Shown here one piece after another: positions 1 to 8,651 of a stretch of DNA of 64,000 nucleotides (position 1 is the first letter of the stretch; every line of letters starts with the position of its first letter). This DNA is from UBA7916 sp036121365 (GTDB taxonomy: Bacteria; Pseudomonadota; Gammaproteobacteria; Comchoanobacterales; Comchoanobacteraceae): NCBI GenBank assembly GCA_036121365.1, contig JAZAFR010000001.1:1-64000 (forward strand), given 5' to 3'. The position numbers and the translations under genes are program-made. The notes below the pieces were generated by a model that was not told the DNA's origin, did not search any database, and saw nothing but the letters and a program-made list of their open reading frames with translations.

Positions 1-760
1 ACGTCTTAGCTGGTATTTCTGGATGGGGACAGAAATATCCCCCTGGCTTTATCACCGCCGATATCTCTACCAACGTCTTAGCTGGCGTTTCTGCATCGAG
101 ACAGAAATATACCCCTGGCTTTATTACCTTTGACATCATAACCAATGTATCATGTGGCGTTTTTATATGGAATAGGAAACACACATTCTCATTGATTGCT
201 TCTGACATCATAACCAATGTATCTTTTGGCGTATTTGCATGGGGTTGGAAAGCCACACCCTTCTGGATTGCTCCTGACATCTCTACCAACGTCTTAGCTG
301 GCGTTTCTGGATGAGGAGAAAATCTAACCCCTGGCTTTATTACCTTTGACATCTCTACCAATGTATTGTGTGGCGTGTTTGGATATGGTCTAAAAATCAC
401 TCCCTGCGGTAATACCTTTGCCATGGCGACCATCTTCTCATGTGTCGTATTTAGATTTGGGCTAAAAAGAACTCCGCGCGGTAATACTTTTGCCATGGCT
501 ACCAATTTATCATGTTGCGTATTTGCATCTGGGCTAAAAATCACGTCTTTCGGTAATACCTTTGCCATGGCTACCAATTTATCATATAGCGTATTTGGAT
601 CTGAGGAAAAAGCTACTCCCGGCTTTAATACCTTTACCATGGCGACCATATCATCTTTTTTCGTATTTGGATGTGGAGAAAAACACCTAAATGGGAGCAG
701 TTTCTCTGCCATGGCAACCATCGTGTCTTTACTGATACTTAAACTGGGAGTGAACTTCTG
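1..760 (-). repeat. 72-bp in-frame coding tandem repeat, about 10.5 units
   Basis: A 72-bp unit recurs with strict period from about 760 down to the window start; for example the bases after CAACGTCTTAGCTGG recur at 1 and 73, and CCATGGC recurs near 421, 493, 567, 639 and 709. Units near the window edge (about 1-360) and those at 360-720 form two sub-families, suggesting two rounds of amplification. The period is a multiple of three, so copy-number change keeps the frame. Confidence 0.9.
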
Positions 761-1417
761 ACCACACCCAAGTAGTCCTACATAATGCATCAATGCCTGC
801 TTACTCATATATGCATCCGCTGTTTCTATTACTTGGCCCGGCCCTGAACAATTAATCTGTGCTTGCATTTGTGCCATAATAATTGGCACAAATGCAAATT
901 TTTGTTGATACTGTGCTTGCTGTGCTTGCATTTGTGATTGCATTTGTGCCATTTGTTGTTGGTATTGTACCTGTTGTGCTTCTATTTGAGCCTGTATTTG
1001 TGCGATCTGCTCTTGATGATTGATCGCAATTTCTGCTGCTTTTTCTGGCGTATCTAAAAACTCAACACCTTTTAATAATAACGCTTTTTCGCGCATTGAT
1101 AATAAATCAGAATTCTGAAAAACATCTGGCTGAAAATAAATCTGATTTGTAATATTATAGATCTTATACTCAGTGGCCCCAGATTGATCCTTATTACCGC
1201 TCAATGCTTTCTCTATATCAACTCTTTTTACTGTGCAGGTTCTATTGCTACCCCCTATGCCTATGTCTATTTTTTCTTTTTCTAGCAACCGACACAAAAC
1301 ACCACTGCGTCCGAGCCTCTCAAAAACAATACTGATCTCCTGATCCTCTCCATTATTTTTCCATTGAACTCTTTCAAGGGGTATCCATTTGAATAAATAT
1401 CCTAATAATCTGTTCAT
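1..1417 (-). CDS. 24-residue tandem-repeat protein, 3' end outside window
   Basis: The reading frame is open from an ATG at 1417 to the window edge (about 472 codons), so the C-terminus is missing. Residues 1 to about 110 form a non-repetitive N-terminal domain. A Gln/Ala-rich segment follows (repeats such as QAQIEAQQ, QYQQQMAQMQ), probably coiled coil, at about residues 135-185. From about residue 195 to the edge there are ten or more tandem units of exactly 24 residues with consensus DTLVxMSKVIKPGVxFSPxPNTPx. No signal peptide or membrane segment is visible. I do not recognise the family; the helix-turn-PG pattern is loosely like the DUF4116-type gene at 10137-11174. The gene follows clpP on the same strand, where clpX is usual. 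No good Shine-Dalgarno is visible (GAAG only). A secreted or host-interaction protein is an inference from the repeats alone. Confidence 0.8.
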   Translation of the reverse strand, partial: MNRLLGYLFKWIPLERVQWKNNGEDQEISIVFERLGRSGVLCRLLEKEKIDIGIGGSNRTCTVKRVDIEKALSGNKDQSGATEYKIYNITNQIYFQPDVFQNSDLLSMREKALLLKGVEFLDTPEKAAEIAINHQEQIAQIQAQIEAQQVQYQQQMAQMQSQMQAQQAQYQQKFAFVPIIMAQMQAQINCSGPGQVIETADAYMSKQALMHYVGLLGCGQKFTPSLSISKDTMVAMAEKLLPFRCFSPHPNTKKDDMVAMVKVLKPGVAFSSDPNTLYDKLVAMAKVLPKDVIFSPDANTQHDKLVAMAKVLPRGVLFSPNLNTTHEKMVAMAKVLPQGVIFRPYPNTPHNTLVEMSKVIKPGVRFSPHPETPAKTLVEMSGAIQKGVAFQPHANTPKDTLVMMSEAINENVCFLFHIKTPHDTLVMMSKVIKPGVYFCLDAETPAKTLVEISAVIKPGGYFCPHPEIPAKT

Positions 1418-1579
1418 TTTGTACTTCTTTAAATTGAGCAGCCGCCGTAACAACTAACAATTAGTAGTCAATATTAACTGCACTTTTTCTTACCTCTTTT
1501 TAGACCGAGTGCTGCTAACGAACAGACTTTAAGCTTTTTTCGTATCCACAGAACCTTTATGTCAATTGATCTAAACCAA

Positions 1580-2191
1580 TTAAGCCTCAACCTGCTCTTT
1601 TGGCATGATGATTTCATCAACAATCCCATACTCCAACGCATGGTCAGCTGTCATGAAATAATCTCTGTCCATATCTTTATGCAAGTCTTCCACTGTTCTG
1701 CCGCTGTGCTTTGAAATGATTCCATTTACCAGTGAATTGATTCTTCTTGTTTCCTTCGCGTGAATCTCTATGTCGGCAGCCTGCCCCTGAAATCCTCCCA
1801 GTACCTGATGGATCATCACAGTGGCATGTGGCAAACACTTCCTTTTCCCTGCAGCACCAGCACATAGCAACAATGATCCCGCACTGGCAGCTTGACCAAT
1901 ACACAGTGTTGATACGTCAGGCTTTATGAACTGCATGGTATCATAAATTGCAAGCGCTGCAGATACCACCCCTCCCGGAGAGTTGATATACAAAGAAATC
2001 TCTCGATCAGGGTCTTCACTCTCTAAAAACAATAACTGAGCAACGACCAAATTTGCCATGTTTTCTTCAATCGGCCCCACCAGAAATATAATATGCTCCT
2101 TGAGCATGCGCGAATATATATCATATGCACGTTCACCGCTAGAACTTTTTTCTACTACCATTGGCACCAAATTGTTGGTCAAAATACTCAT
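1580..2191 (-). CDS. clpP: ATP-dependent Clp protease proteolytic subunit ClpP
   Basis: ClpP is the serine peptidase barrel that degrades proteins unfolded by ClpX or ClpA in the cytoplasm. The 203-residue product has the usual length. The catalytic triad is visible: Ser103 in GQAASAGS, His128 in MIHQ, Asp177 in DRDYFM; the substrate groove motif SPGG is at 71-74. The start ATG overlaps the tig stop codon by one base (TAATG), and its Shine-Dalgarno AAGGAGAGG lies in the end of tig, so the two are translationally coupled. The usual next gene, clpX, is not present; a repeat-protein gene follows instead after 160 bp. Confidence 0.97.
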   Translation of the reverse strand: MSILTNNLVPMVVEKSSSGERAYDIYSRMLKEHIIFLVGPIEENMANLVVAQLLFLESEDPDREISLYINSPGGVVSAALAIYDTMQFIKPDVSTLCIGQAASAGSLLLCAGAAGKRKCLPHATVMIHQVLGGFQGQAADIEIHAKETRRINSLVNGIISKHSGRTVEDLHKDMDRDYFMTADHALEYGIVDEIIMPKEQVEA

Positions 2192-3480
2192 TACCTCTCC
2201 TTACTTAACTCTTCCTTTGCTTTTACCAAAGTCATCTTCTCATCCTTAAGCTGACACATTTCTTTCGCTCGTTCAAGAACTTTTTCTTCCAACACTGCAA
2301 CTTTTATCTTCTCTACACGCTTTTCATCCTGAACATACCACGATTTAAAGAAGTTCATGTCAATGCCTGCAGGCATAACCGACTCTAAATAACGCTCAAT
2401 CTCCTGACCTGTAACCTGGATTTTAAACTCGTTGACCAGCTCTTGAATGATTAGCATATACTTCACTCGCTCTGTTGCTTTCTCAGTCGCTTCTTTTGAG
2501 CTTTCTTTATCTTTGTGTTCTTGCTCACCAAGATCTGCCTCAACTAGTGACTGAGGAACAGGAAAACTTACTGACTCACTCAATGCATCTGACAAACGAT
2601 TACTGGTTATCTTTTTTTCCATCCTTTCAACAACCGCTTTTTCTCTCTCTCTCAATTCCTCGAGAAATTCTTTTTTTGTTTTTGCTTTGCTGTTGCATTG
2701 CTCAAACCACTTTTTGTCTAATTTATGGTATTTGGGTTCCCAAACTTCGTTGATACAGATACTAAAAACAGCTTTCTTTCCTGCCAGAGATTTTTGATGG
2801 TAGCTATCAGGAAACGTCACATCAATATCCTTCTTTTCTCCAGCTTTCATTCCAATAACACCTTTCTCAAAATCCTTTAAGAACTTTCCTTCACCAACAA
2901 CAACTTCTATGTCTTTGCCAACACCACCTTCAAAGGACTTTTGATCAACACTTCCATCGAAATCCATCTTCACTTTATACCCTTCCTTTAGGGCTTTTTT
3001 GCTTTCTTCCCAAGTTGGTGATTTTTTAATATCGTCGTTTGCGATACTCTCAAGATCTTTTTCTGTTAGCTCTATCAATGGCTTTTTCACAGTGATCTTT
3101 TCTAAATCTATCTTCTCAATCTCTGGCATGGATTCAAAGTTTGCGCTGTAACCCAAATCGCTGCCGATTTCAAATGCTTTTAGCTCCACTTTAGGCTGAC
3201 TGGCCATTCTGATGGACTCTTTTTTAAATATCTCATTTAATGACTTCTCTACGGCTTCTTCTGCTGTCTCTCTTTGCAGGCCAGCCCCATAACGCTGTAT
3301 CAACATTGCTTTTGGAACTTTTCCTGGCCTAAAACCTGGAATCTTAACCGTCTTCACCACTCGATTGAGCTTCTTATCGTATTCTTCCTTCAAGTAGCTT
3401 GCGCTAATTGCAGCTGTAAGCTCACATTTTAGCCCTTTTTTTTCAATATCATATGTTTTGTTTATAGAGTCCACAACCAT
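2191..3480 (-). CDS. tig: Trigger factor, ribosome-associated chaperone
   Basis: Trigger factor binds ribosomal protein L23 at the tunnel exit and protects nascent chains; it also has a peptidyl-prolyl isomerase domain. The product has 429 residues (about 430 is usual). The ribosome-binding signature GFRPGKVP is at residues 49-56; an FKBP-like isomerase domain lies at about 165-250; the rest is the helical C-terminal substrate arm, rich in Lys and Glu. It is the first protein gene of a tRNA-Leu-tig-clpP transcription unit, with the start 26 bp downstream of the tRNA. The N-terminal tail is somewhat divergent from enterobacterial Tig, but the assignment is secure. Confidence 0.95.
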   Translation of the reverse strand: MVVDSINKTYDIEKKGLKCELTAAISASYLKEEYDKKLNRVVKTVKIPGFRPGKVPKAMLIQRYGAGLQRETAEEAVEKSLNEIFKKESIRMASQPKVELKAFEIGSDLGYSANFESMPEIEKIDLEKITVKKPLIELTEKDLESIANDDIKKSPTWEESKKALKEGYKVKMDFDGSVDQKSFEGGVGKDIEVVVGEGKFLKDFEKGVIGMKAGEKKDIDVTFPDSYHQKSLAGKKAVFSICINEVWEPKYHKLDKKWFEQCNSKAKTKKEFLEELREREKAVVERMEKKITSNRLSDALSESVSFPVPQSLVEADLGEQEHKDKESSKEATEKATERVKYMLIIQELVNEFKIQVTGQEIERYLESVMPAGIDMNFFKSWYVQDEKRVEKIKVAVLEEKVLERAKEMCQLKDEKMTLVKAKEELSKER

Positions 3481-3505
3481 CTTTTCACCGTTTGATTTTT
3501 TAACA

Positions 3506-3587
3506 TACGAGAGGAGAGACTCGAACTCTCACAGGTTGCCCTACTGGAACCTAAATCCAGCGCGTCTACCAGTTCCGCCACTCTCGC
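3506..3587 (-). tRNA. tRNA-Leu (anticodon UAG)
   Basis: Minus-strand cloverleaf with acceptor GCGAGAG/CTCTCGT (a G-U pair closes it), anticodon stem CTGGA/TCCAG with loop TTTAGGT, a short variable arm (GTAGGGCAACCT) and T-loop GTTCGAGTC. The discriminator is A. CCA is not encoded: TGT follows. It lies directly upstream of tig, a conserved position in many gammaproteobacteria. Confidence 0.95.
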
Positions 3588-3716
3588 ATTACGTGCAAAT
3601 ACTCTAGCAAAGCTCGGCAATTATGTCAACACATTAAAAAAAAAAATACTTTTTCTGGATTTTTTTAAAAACTTGGACTATATCTCTCTCACATAATTAT
3701 TACTAGAGGTTACGAT

Positions 3717-5801
3717 ATGACAAATACAGCGCCAAAAGACCATATATTAAAACGGTTACTTCCATACCTCTACTCCCTTGCCTCTCACTTTATTTATTTT
3801 TCCTCTATCATCATTTGCGCCAATCTTATTCACTACCCTCATCTTTTACAGCAAAGCTTATTTTTGGCTACTGGGGTCGTTGCTTTTCTTATCACATTTT
3901 CCCAAACACTCTTAACGCTAGAGCAAACCTCATGCATTTTCGTATATAATCGCAAAACTTTTCGTGAAAATCCGCTTTCAAATAATACTGCCACAAAGCT
4001 ACTGTATTCTTTAAAAAATCTCTTTCTTATTACTTCAAATACACTTCTCTTTTCAGCTGCAATATTTCTGTTTGTGTATACACCTCCCTTAAGCACACAC
4101 TTATTAGTGGCATTTTTCGTGTTTCATGCCATTCACCTAATAAAAGATTATTTCAGTTCAACAACCTCTTTAGACTTTTTAAGCTCTCGATGCACATTGC
4201 CTTCATCCACCATTAATGGTAATGACCCTTTGTGGATGAGCACCCTATCACGAAATATAAGCCCTGACCTCCTAGACAAACACGAATTAAGATGCCAGTT
4301 TTATACAATATCCGGCACTGAGTTAAACCAGGACGAACTCAATTTCACCCAATCAACTTCAGTTTTAACCGAGCCTATCCGTCTCAATAACTTCAAAACA
4401 GGGGAGTCAATCTGGGCAGAAAAAGACACTGTCCTAAAATACTCAAGACAACTCAGTTCTTGGTTAATTTCTGACCACACCCATCCAGCTGTTCAAACTA
4501 AAATCTCTCAAATTCGCAGCTTTCTCTCAACCATGCATGATAGAGAGTCTCAATTCACATCCCAATTTAACCCTCTACGATCTCTTATTGAATCGAATGA
4601 CTTCAGGGAATATAACCAAGCCATATCAACAACGGTTGATGTTGACCCCTCTGAAAACCACACGGCTGCTGAACAGGGATCAATACTTGATACTAAAGCC
4701 GCACTGTCTGCACTACAGGATCAATTCAAAAACATCACCCAACTGGCTGAGCAAAAACAAATCTCTTTACGACCTAAAGATCAACACGTGGAGTATGCAA
4801 ATCGGAAACACCCGACATCCTCTTCGTTTCCCATGTGCTCAATAACTGCTGATACTGTTTCTATACCTATTCTAGTGACCTACCTTAATCCTGTGAATAA
4901 AGAAATCCAGGACTCTTTCTATTGCGATCTTCTCAATTTCACCACTTGGCTTGAAACCAACCAATCACTCCACACTGAAAATATCACTTTGTCTTACGAT
5001 CTATGCTCTATTCAGCAAGCACTACATGAACTACCACTAGATTTAATCAAACAGCGCGAACAACTTCAGTTCATTTACTCATCCATTTCTTCTCACAAGT
5101 CTTCAAGCACATGCAACCCGATTGCCCTCCTTGTAAAGACCTATCAATTAGATTGTTCTGAGAACTTACTTGAGTTATTAAAAAATGAATATATGAAACA
5201 GCGTTTTCATGACTCTGACTTTCTCAGTACATTATCTGAGGGAAAGCCAATCTCTGAACGATACACCTCTTTTCACAACTACTTGACACGAAACAAGCTT
5301 TCACCCCTACTTGAAACCATTCGCAGCGCTTACTCTGAGGACCTTACCTTATCTTGCACAACACTCAATACATCAATCTCTGCACACGAATCCCCCCTAT
5401 TGTTTGAAAAACTATGGCCTCTTAACAGAAACCCTTTACTCTCTGACGAATATGAAATTGAACTATCCCTGGATTTAAACCTCATGCAAGAAATCCATAA
5501 ACATGCAGAAACAGCCATATCAACAACTCTCCTTGAGAAAGCTCAAGCGGTTAAAGCTGAACTATCCCCTGAGAAAAAGTACTATGTCGAAACAGATGAT
5601 GCATTACTACTATCCACAGGCGACAGACTCACCACAAGCGCCCTCCTTCAATTCTCTCTACTTAAAGATAGAACTGCCGTCAATAATGACGCCGGCGGCT
5701 ACATTCCTCACAGCGGACTCCATTTTGAACCCAAACCACGCCCTACTCGGCCACCCTTCACACCGACGATGAGACCAGGATTAAACCAGACTCTCTTATA
5801 G
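3717..5801 (+). CDS. Unknown 694-residue membrane-anchored protein
   Basis: Not recognised. The N-terminal 145 residues hold about four hydrophobic segments (roughly 15-40, 44-66, 98-121 and 125-142), two hairpins separated by a basic loop. The remaining 550 residues are soluble, Ser/Thr-rich, predicted mostly helical, with a Pro/Arg-rich tail. The likely topology is an inner-membrane anchor with a large cytoplasmic domain. The start ATG is preceded by GAGG (AGAGGTTACGATATG). It lies on the strand opposite the flanking tRNA and tig genes and separates tRNA-Leu from tRNA-His. There are no enzyme motifs. An AT-rich palindrome (AAATATTAAATATTT) follows the stop codon. Confidence 0.75.
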   Translation: MTNTAPKDHILKRLLPYLYSLASHFIYFSSIIICANLIHYPHLLQQSLFLATGVVAFLITFSQTLLTLEQTSCIFVYNRKTFRENPLSNNTATKLLYSLKNLFLITSNTLLFSAAIFLFVYTPPLSTHLLVAFFVFHAIHLIKDYFSSTTSLDFLSSRCTLPSSTINGNDPLWMSTLSRNISPDLLDKHELRCQFYTISGTELNQDELNFTQSTSVLTEPIRLNNFKTGESIWAEKDTVLKYSRQLSSWLISDHTHPAVQTKISQIRSFLSTMHDRESQFTSQFNPLRSLIESNDFREYNQAISTTVDVDPSENHTAAEQGSILDTKAALSALQDQFKNITQLAEQKQISLRPKDQHVEYANRKHPTSSSFPMCSITADTVSIPILVTYLNPVNKEIQDSFYCDLLNFTTWLETNQSLHTENITLSYDLCSIQQALHELPLDLIKQREQLQFIYSSISSHKSSSTCNPIALLVKTYQLDCSENLLELLKNEYMKQRFHDSDFLSTLSEGKPISERYTSFHNYLTRNKLSPLLETIRSAYSEDLTLSCTTLNTSISAHESPLLFEKLWPLNRNPLLSDEYEIELSLDLNLMQEIHKHAETAISTTLLEKAQAVKAELSPEKKYYVETDDALLLSTGDRLTTSALLQFSLLKDRTAVNNDAGGYIPHSGLHFEPKPRPTRPPFTPTMRPGLNQTLL

Positions 5802-5826
5802 AAATATTAAATATTTTTCTTTATCT

Positions 5827-5855
5827 TTGCATTTTTCACTAAAAAATACTATACT
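5827..5855 (+). promoter_or_regulatory. Sigma70-type promoter of NUDIX gene
   Basis: TTGCAT at 5827-5832 and TATACT at 5850-5855 with a 17-bp spacer. Transcription would begin near 5862, which favours the ATG at 5882 over that at 5864. Confidence 0.6.
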
Positions 5856-5881
5856 ATGTTTTAATGATTTATGTGTGTGGT

Positions 5882-6304
5882 ATGGCTAGAGCAATAAAAT
5901 ATGAAAAATCTTGCGGAATCATCCTTGTTAACAACGATGACATACTCCTTTTGCATTACCCGAGTGGACACTGGGATTTTCCAAAAGGGCATGTCGACGG
6001 TGAAGAGAAAGAGGAGGATACAGCACGCCGTGAGCTTCTTGAAGAAACCGGAATATCAGACGTCATATTCATAGACGGATTTCGATATGCCACAAGCTAC
6101 CACTATCGCAGAGGTAGGCACATATACCACAAAAAGGTTGTCTACTTTCTCGGAAAAACCAATAAAATTGATGTAACAATCAGCCACGAACACCAAGGGT
6201 TTAAATGGTGCAACTGGAAAGAATCTCTAGAAACATTGACTTTTATCAACTCCCAATCCATCCTGACTGAAGCAGAACGATTTTTAAAACCTGAGCAGCC
6301 TTGA
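5882..6304 (+). CDS. NUDIX hydrolase, Ap4A-hydrolase-like
   Basis: NUDIX hydrolases cleave nucleoside diphosphates linked to another moiety; small members of this type often act on diadenosine tetraphosphate or 8-oxo nucleotides. The NUDIX box is perfect: G-x5-E-x7-REUxEExGU, starting at GHVDGEEKEED and ending at RRELLEETGI (about residues 39-61). The 140-residue length fits a single-domain member. I chose ATG 5882 (MARAIKYEKSCG) because the upstream promoter places the transcript start just before 5864; an ATG at 5864 would add six residues and leave almost no leader. Neither start has a strong Shine-Dalgarno. The substrate cannot be decided from the sequence. Confidence 0.85.
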   Translation: MARAIKYEKSCGIILVNNDDILLLHYPSGHWDFPKGHVDGEEKEEDTARRELLEETGISDVIFIDGFRYATSYHYRRGRHIYHKKVVYFLGKTNKIDVTISHEHQGFKWCNWKESLETLTFINSQSILTEAERFLKPEQP

Positions 6305-6342
6305 ACAATTTTACACGGATCCGCATTCCCCCTTCAAAACTG

Positions 6343-6371
6343 TTGACTTAACACACATCCATGGATATAGT
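6343..6371 (+). promoter_or_regulatory. Sigma70-type promoter
   Basis: TTGACT at 6343-6348 and TATAGT at 6366-6371, spacer 17 bp. This is a near-consensus promoter immediately before the small gene at 6399 and supports that gene being real. Confidence 0.65.
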
Positions 6372-6398
6372 GACTCTAATACTTGAATACAGATTTTC

Positions 6399-6770
6399 AT
6401 GAGTTTAATGTTTAATTTCAAATACTTGAAACAAAAACTGGCTAAAAAATACTCGCCAGTTGATAATATTGCTACTGGCACAGTCGCTGACCTACCTGTC
6501 AACATGACTGCTCAAACAACTACAGCCCCAGACCCTTATTGGAAGAGACTAATGAGTCGTCTAAAGCGTAGTCGCCAAAAACAAAGAACAGGAGAATTTG
6601 AAATCACTGACATAGAGGGCTCATGGCATCAATCCCCTCTACATAATAACACCCAGACTCTTAAGGATAAAGAAGCCAAATCTCCGACACTCTTGTCATC
6701 TAAACTTGAGAAAGACGAGGATAAACCAAAACGCTCCTTTATGTCCAAAATGTGTCCACGCCCCTGGTAA
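6399..6770 (+). CDS. Small unknown protein, 123 residues
   Basis: Not recognised. It is a basic, polar protein (KRLMSRLKRSRQKQR at about 48-62), probably disordered, without membrane segments or cysteine motifs. A strong promoter lies 28 bp upstream, but no Shine-Dalgarno is visible before the ATG. It lies between the NUDIX gene and the tRNA cluster and runs opposite to the tRNAs. It could be a short DNA- or RNA-binding protein or a secreted effector; nothing in the sequence decides this. Confidence 0.5.
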   Translation: MSLMFNFKYLKQKLAKKYSPVDNIATGTVADLPVNMTAQTTTAPDPYWKRLMSRLKRSRQKQRTGEFEITDIEGSWHQSPLHNNTQTLKDKEAKSPTLLSSKLEKDEDKPKRSFMSKMCPRPW

Positions 6771-6955
6771 ATACCTGGAACCCTACCCCCTTCAGTGAAC
6801 CATTAAACGTTGCGATTGATACTTCCTTCACATAACGAGAGACACACACCCGCCTATCCAGAATGAATATTCCTAATTTGATCTTATTATTCTACTGTAA
6901 ATAGAACATTTGGCGTACATACGCTTGTAACCGCCCATTTGCCAATTGAATCGAT

Positions 6956-7032
6956 TGGGGTGAACGATGGGACTCGAACCCACGACAACCGGAATCACAA
7001 TCCGGGGCTCTACCAACTGAGCTACGCTCACC
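6956..7032 (-). tRNA. tRNA-His (anticodon GUG)
   Basis: Minus-strand cloverleaf with the extra 5' G typical of tRNA-His, anticodon loop ATTGTGAT, T-loop GTTCGAGTC and a 3' end matching GTTCACCCCA. It appears to encode CCA, unlike the other three tRNAs here. It is the last gene of the tRNA-Pro-Arg-His cluster. Confidence 0.95.
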
Positions 7033-7040
7033 ATAAAAAA

Positions 7041-7114
7041 CACGCCTGGCAGGACTCGAACCTGCAACCCTCGGCTTAGAAGGCCGATGCTCTATCCAGT
7101 TGAGCTACAGGCGC
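7041..7114 (-). tRNA. tRNA-Arg (anticodon UCU)
   Basis: Minus-strand cloverleaf; acceptor GCGCCTG/CAGGCGT, anticodon stem TCGGC/GCCGA with loop CTTCTAA. CCA is not encoded (GTTTTT follows the stem). Eight bases separate it from tRNA-His. Confidence 0.95.
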
Positions 7115-7125
7115 ATTGCTGTCTT

Positions 7126-7199
7126 TCGGGGAGGAGGGATTCGAACCCCCGACATCCTGCTCCCAAAGCAGGCGCGCTACCAGACTGCGCTACACCCCG
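7126..7199 (-). tRNA. tRNA-Pro (anticodon UGG)
   Basis: Minus-strand cloverleaf; acceptor CGGGGTG ending CTCCCCGA, anticodon stem CCTGC/GCAGG with loop TTTGGGA. CCA is not encoded. It is the first gene of the three-tRNA cluster; the region upstream (7200-7260) should hold its promoter, but I see no clear consensus there. Confidence 0.95.
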
Positions 7200-7758
7200 T
7201 TTCACCACAAATTTAATGTGATAAAAAGTCAGTTATTTTAACGCTATTTTTGATAAAGGTCAAACCTTAGAATCAATTTTCCATATTTTTCCCATATTGC
7301 ATTAAACTTTTCTGACCTTGTTGGCAATTTTTTTAACTCATCTCATTGAAGCATCTCAAGGTCAACAGATGAACAAACTGACTTTAAATTAATTTAACCT
7401 CCCTTGACTCTTGATACTTTTTCATCTTATTGAGGCTAATTTTCTCTCTCCTCCTCTTCATTAATTTGAATACTTTAACCGCTCAATCACACAAAAGACT
7501 GAATAACACCGTAAACCACATCTAGAAACAACATATATTATCCAATATAATCAAAACCAAAATCATCTTTAATGTCCTTTTTCCTTTTTCACAATTATCA
7601 CTTTAAATTTACGTTTTCATGCTTGTAGAATACTGTATCTCCTTATTCTCAAATAAATAATTCTAGACAAATGACCTAAAAAACCTCATCGTAAAAACAC
7701 CACACCCGTAAATTCCATAAACAATTAATTAAATGAAACTTTCTTATCCAAAAACACC
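7200..7758. other. AT-rich intergenic region without a recognisable gene
   Basis: About 560 bases with no long reading frame and no tRNA-like or terminator-like fold that I can defend. It holds the upstream region of the tRNA cluster on the minus strand and leads to the lysE-like gene promoter on the plus strand. It is unusually long for this window and might hold an AT-rich small RNA or a decayed gene. Confidence 0.5.
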
Positions 7759-7787
7759 TTGACTTCCCTGCATGTTTAACATAGACT
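7759..7787 (+). promoter_or_regulatory. Sigma70-type promoter of LysE-family gene
   Basis: TTGACT at 7759-7764, 17-bp spacer, TAGACT at 7782-7787. The gene start is 60 bp further on, leaving a leader of about 55 bases. Confidence 0.5.
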
Positions 7788-7847
7788 ACATCAACCATAT
7801 TACTGAATTTTTACATTTTATTAACAACCAACACAATAGGCAACCAT

Positions 7848-8450
7848 ATGTTTGAATTTGCTTGGCTCTTTTTAAAATCTCTACTGATTGGCATTGGCAT
7901 GGCAGCTCCACTTGGCCCAATTAGTATGCTTCTCATCAAAAAAACACTAGAAAGCGGCCTGTCTGCAGGCATAGCCATTGCCATTGGAGCTGCCTGTGCG
8001 GATGCCCTTTACAGTGGCATTGCTGGATTTGCAATTGCAAGTGTCTCTGCTTTTATTCTTAAATACAAACTCTATATGCGCTATTTTGGAAAGATCCTGA
8101 TGTCTTGCGTTCTTATTACAGAACTTAATAGTAAACCAACTACTGAACAAACAGTTTCACTCTCACATTCTGATAAAGCCTCCTTGTGTGCTAGAGTATT
8201 TCTTTTAACCCTTGCAAACCCAGTCACCATCATTGCTATGAGTGGCATCTTTTTAACATTTGACATCAATTTTTCCACCCCAGCCCAAATTGTCATTGCA
8301 ACAGCTGGTGTATTCTTAGGCTCATCCTTTTGGTGCGTGTCTCTTTCAGGCATTACCGCCTATGCAAAGACACACTTCTCCACAAAGGCCACTGATCGAC
8401 TGAGATTTGCCTCTCTCGGCATGCTAGGAGCACTAGTGGTTTTTATGTAA
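7848..8450 (+). CDS. LysE/RhtB-family amino-acid exporter
   Basis: An inner-membrane exporter of the LysE/RhtB superfamily; members pump out amino acids such as lysine, threonine or homoserine. The 200-residue product has the family length and about six hydrophobic segments. The N-terminal signature GMAAPLGPISMLLIKKTLES matches the conserved G-x-x-x-PGP region of the family (here PLGPIS), followed by the small-residue-rich second helix (AIAIGAACADALYSG). The central loop (SKPTTEQTVSLSHSDK) is polar. It is a single gene with its own promoter. The substrate is unknown. Confidence 0.85.
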   Translation: MFEFAWLFLKSLLIGIGMAAPLGPISMLLIKKTLESGLSAGIAIAIGAACADALYSGIAGFAIASVSAFILKYKLYMRYFGKILMSCVLITELNSKPTTEQTVSLSHSDKASLCARVFLLTLANPVTIIAMSGIFLTFDINFSTPAQIVIATAGVFLGSSFWCVSLSGITAYAKTHFSTKATDRLRFASLGMLGALVVFM

Positions 8451-8651
8451 ATCACTCTGTCTTTAACATCCTTCATTTCCAAGACTTCTAAATCTTCATC
8501 ACTTTACATATACACCAATCTCTTGATTGTCATTTCTTGCAATGACCACCTCACCATCAATGTAAACTTTCAATACTTTATAGAAAAAATCCATCATCGC
8601 CACCCACTTCTAGACATCGATCAATGGTCAAAATTGGCGATCCTGGCAAAT

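Noticed and set aside
1..760. CRISPR-like array
   Set aside because: The 72-bp units are contiguous coding repeats with no unique spacers and no cas genes nearby.
366..761. Plus-strand frame of 131 codons over the 72-bp repeats
   Set aside because: It is antisense to the repeat gene; the minus frame is longer, joins a non-repetitive N-terminal domain and keeps a clear protein consensus.
6873..7067. 64-codon minus-strand frame
   Set aside because: It reads through tRNA-His and part of tRNA-Arg, giving the usual false VAQLVEPRIVIPVVVGSSPI-like peptide.
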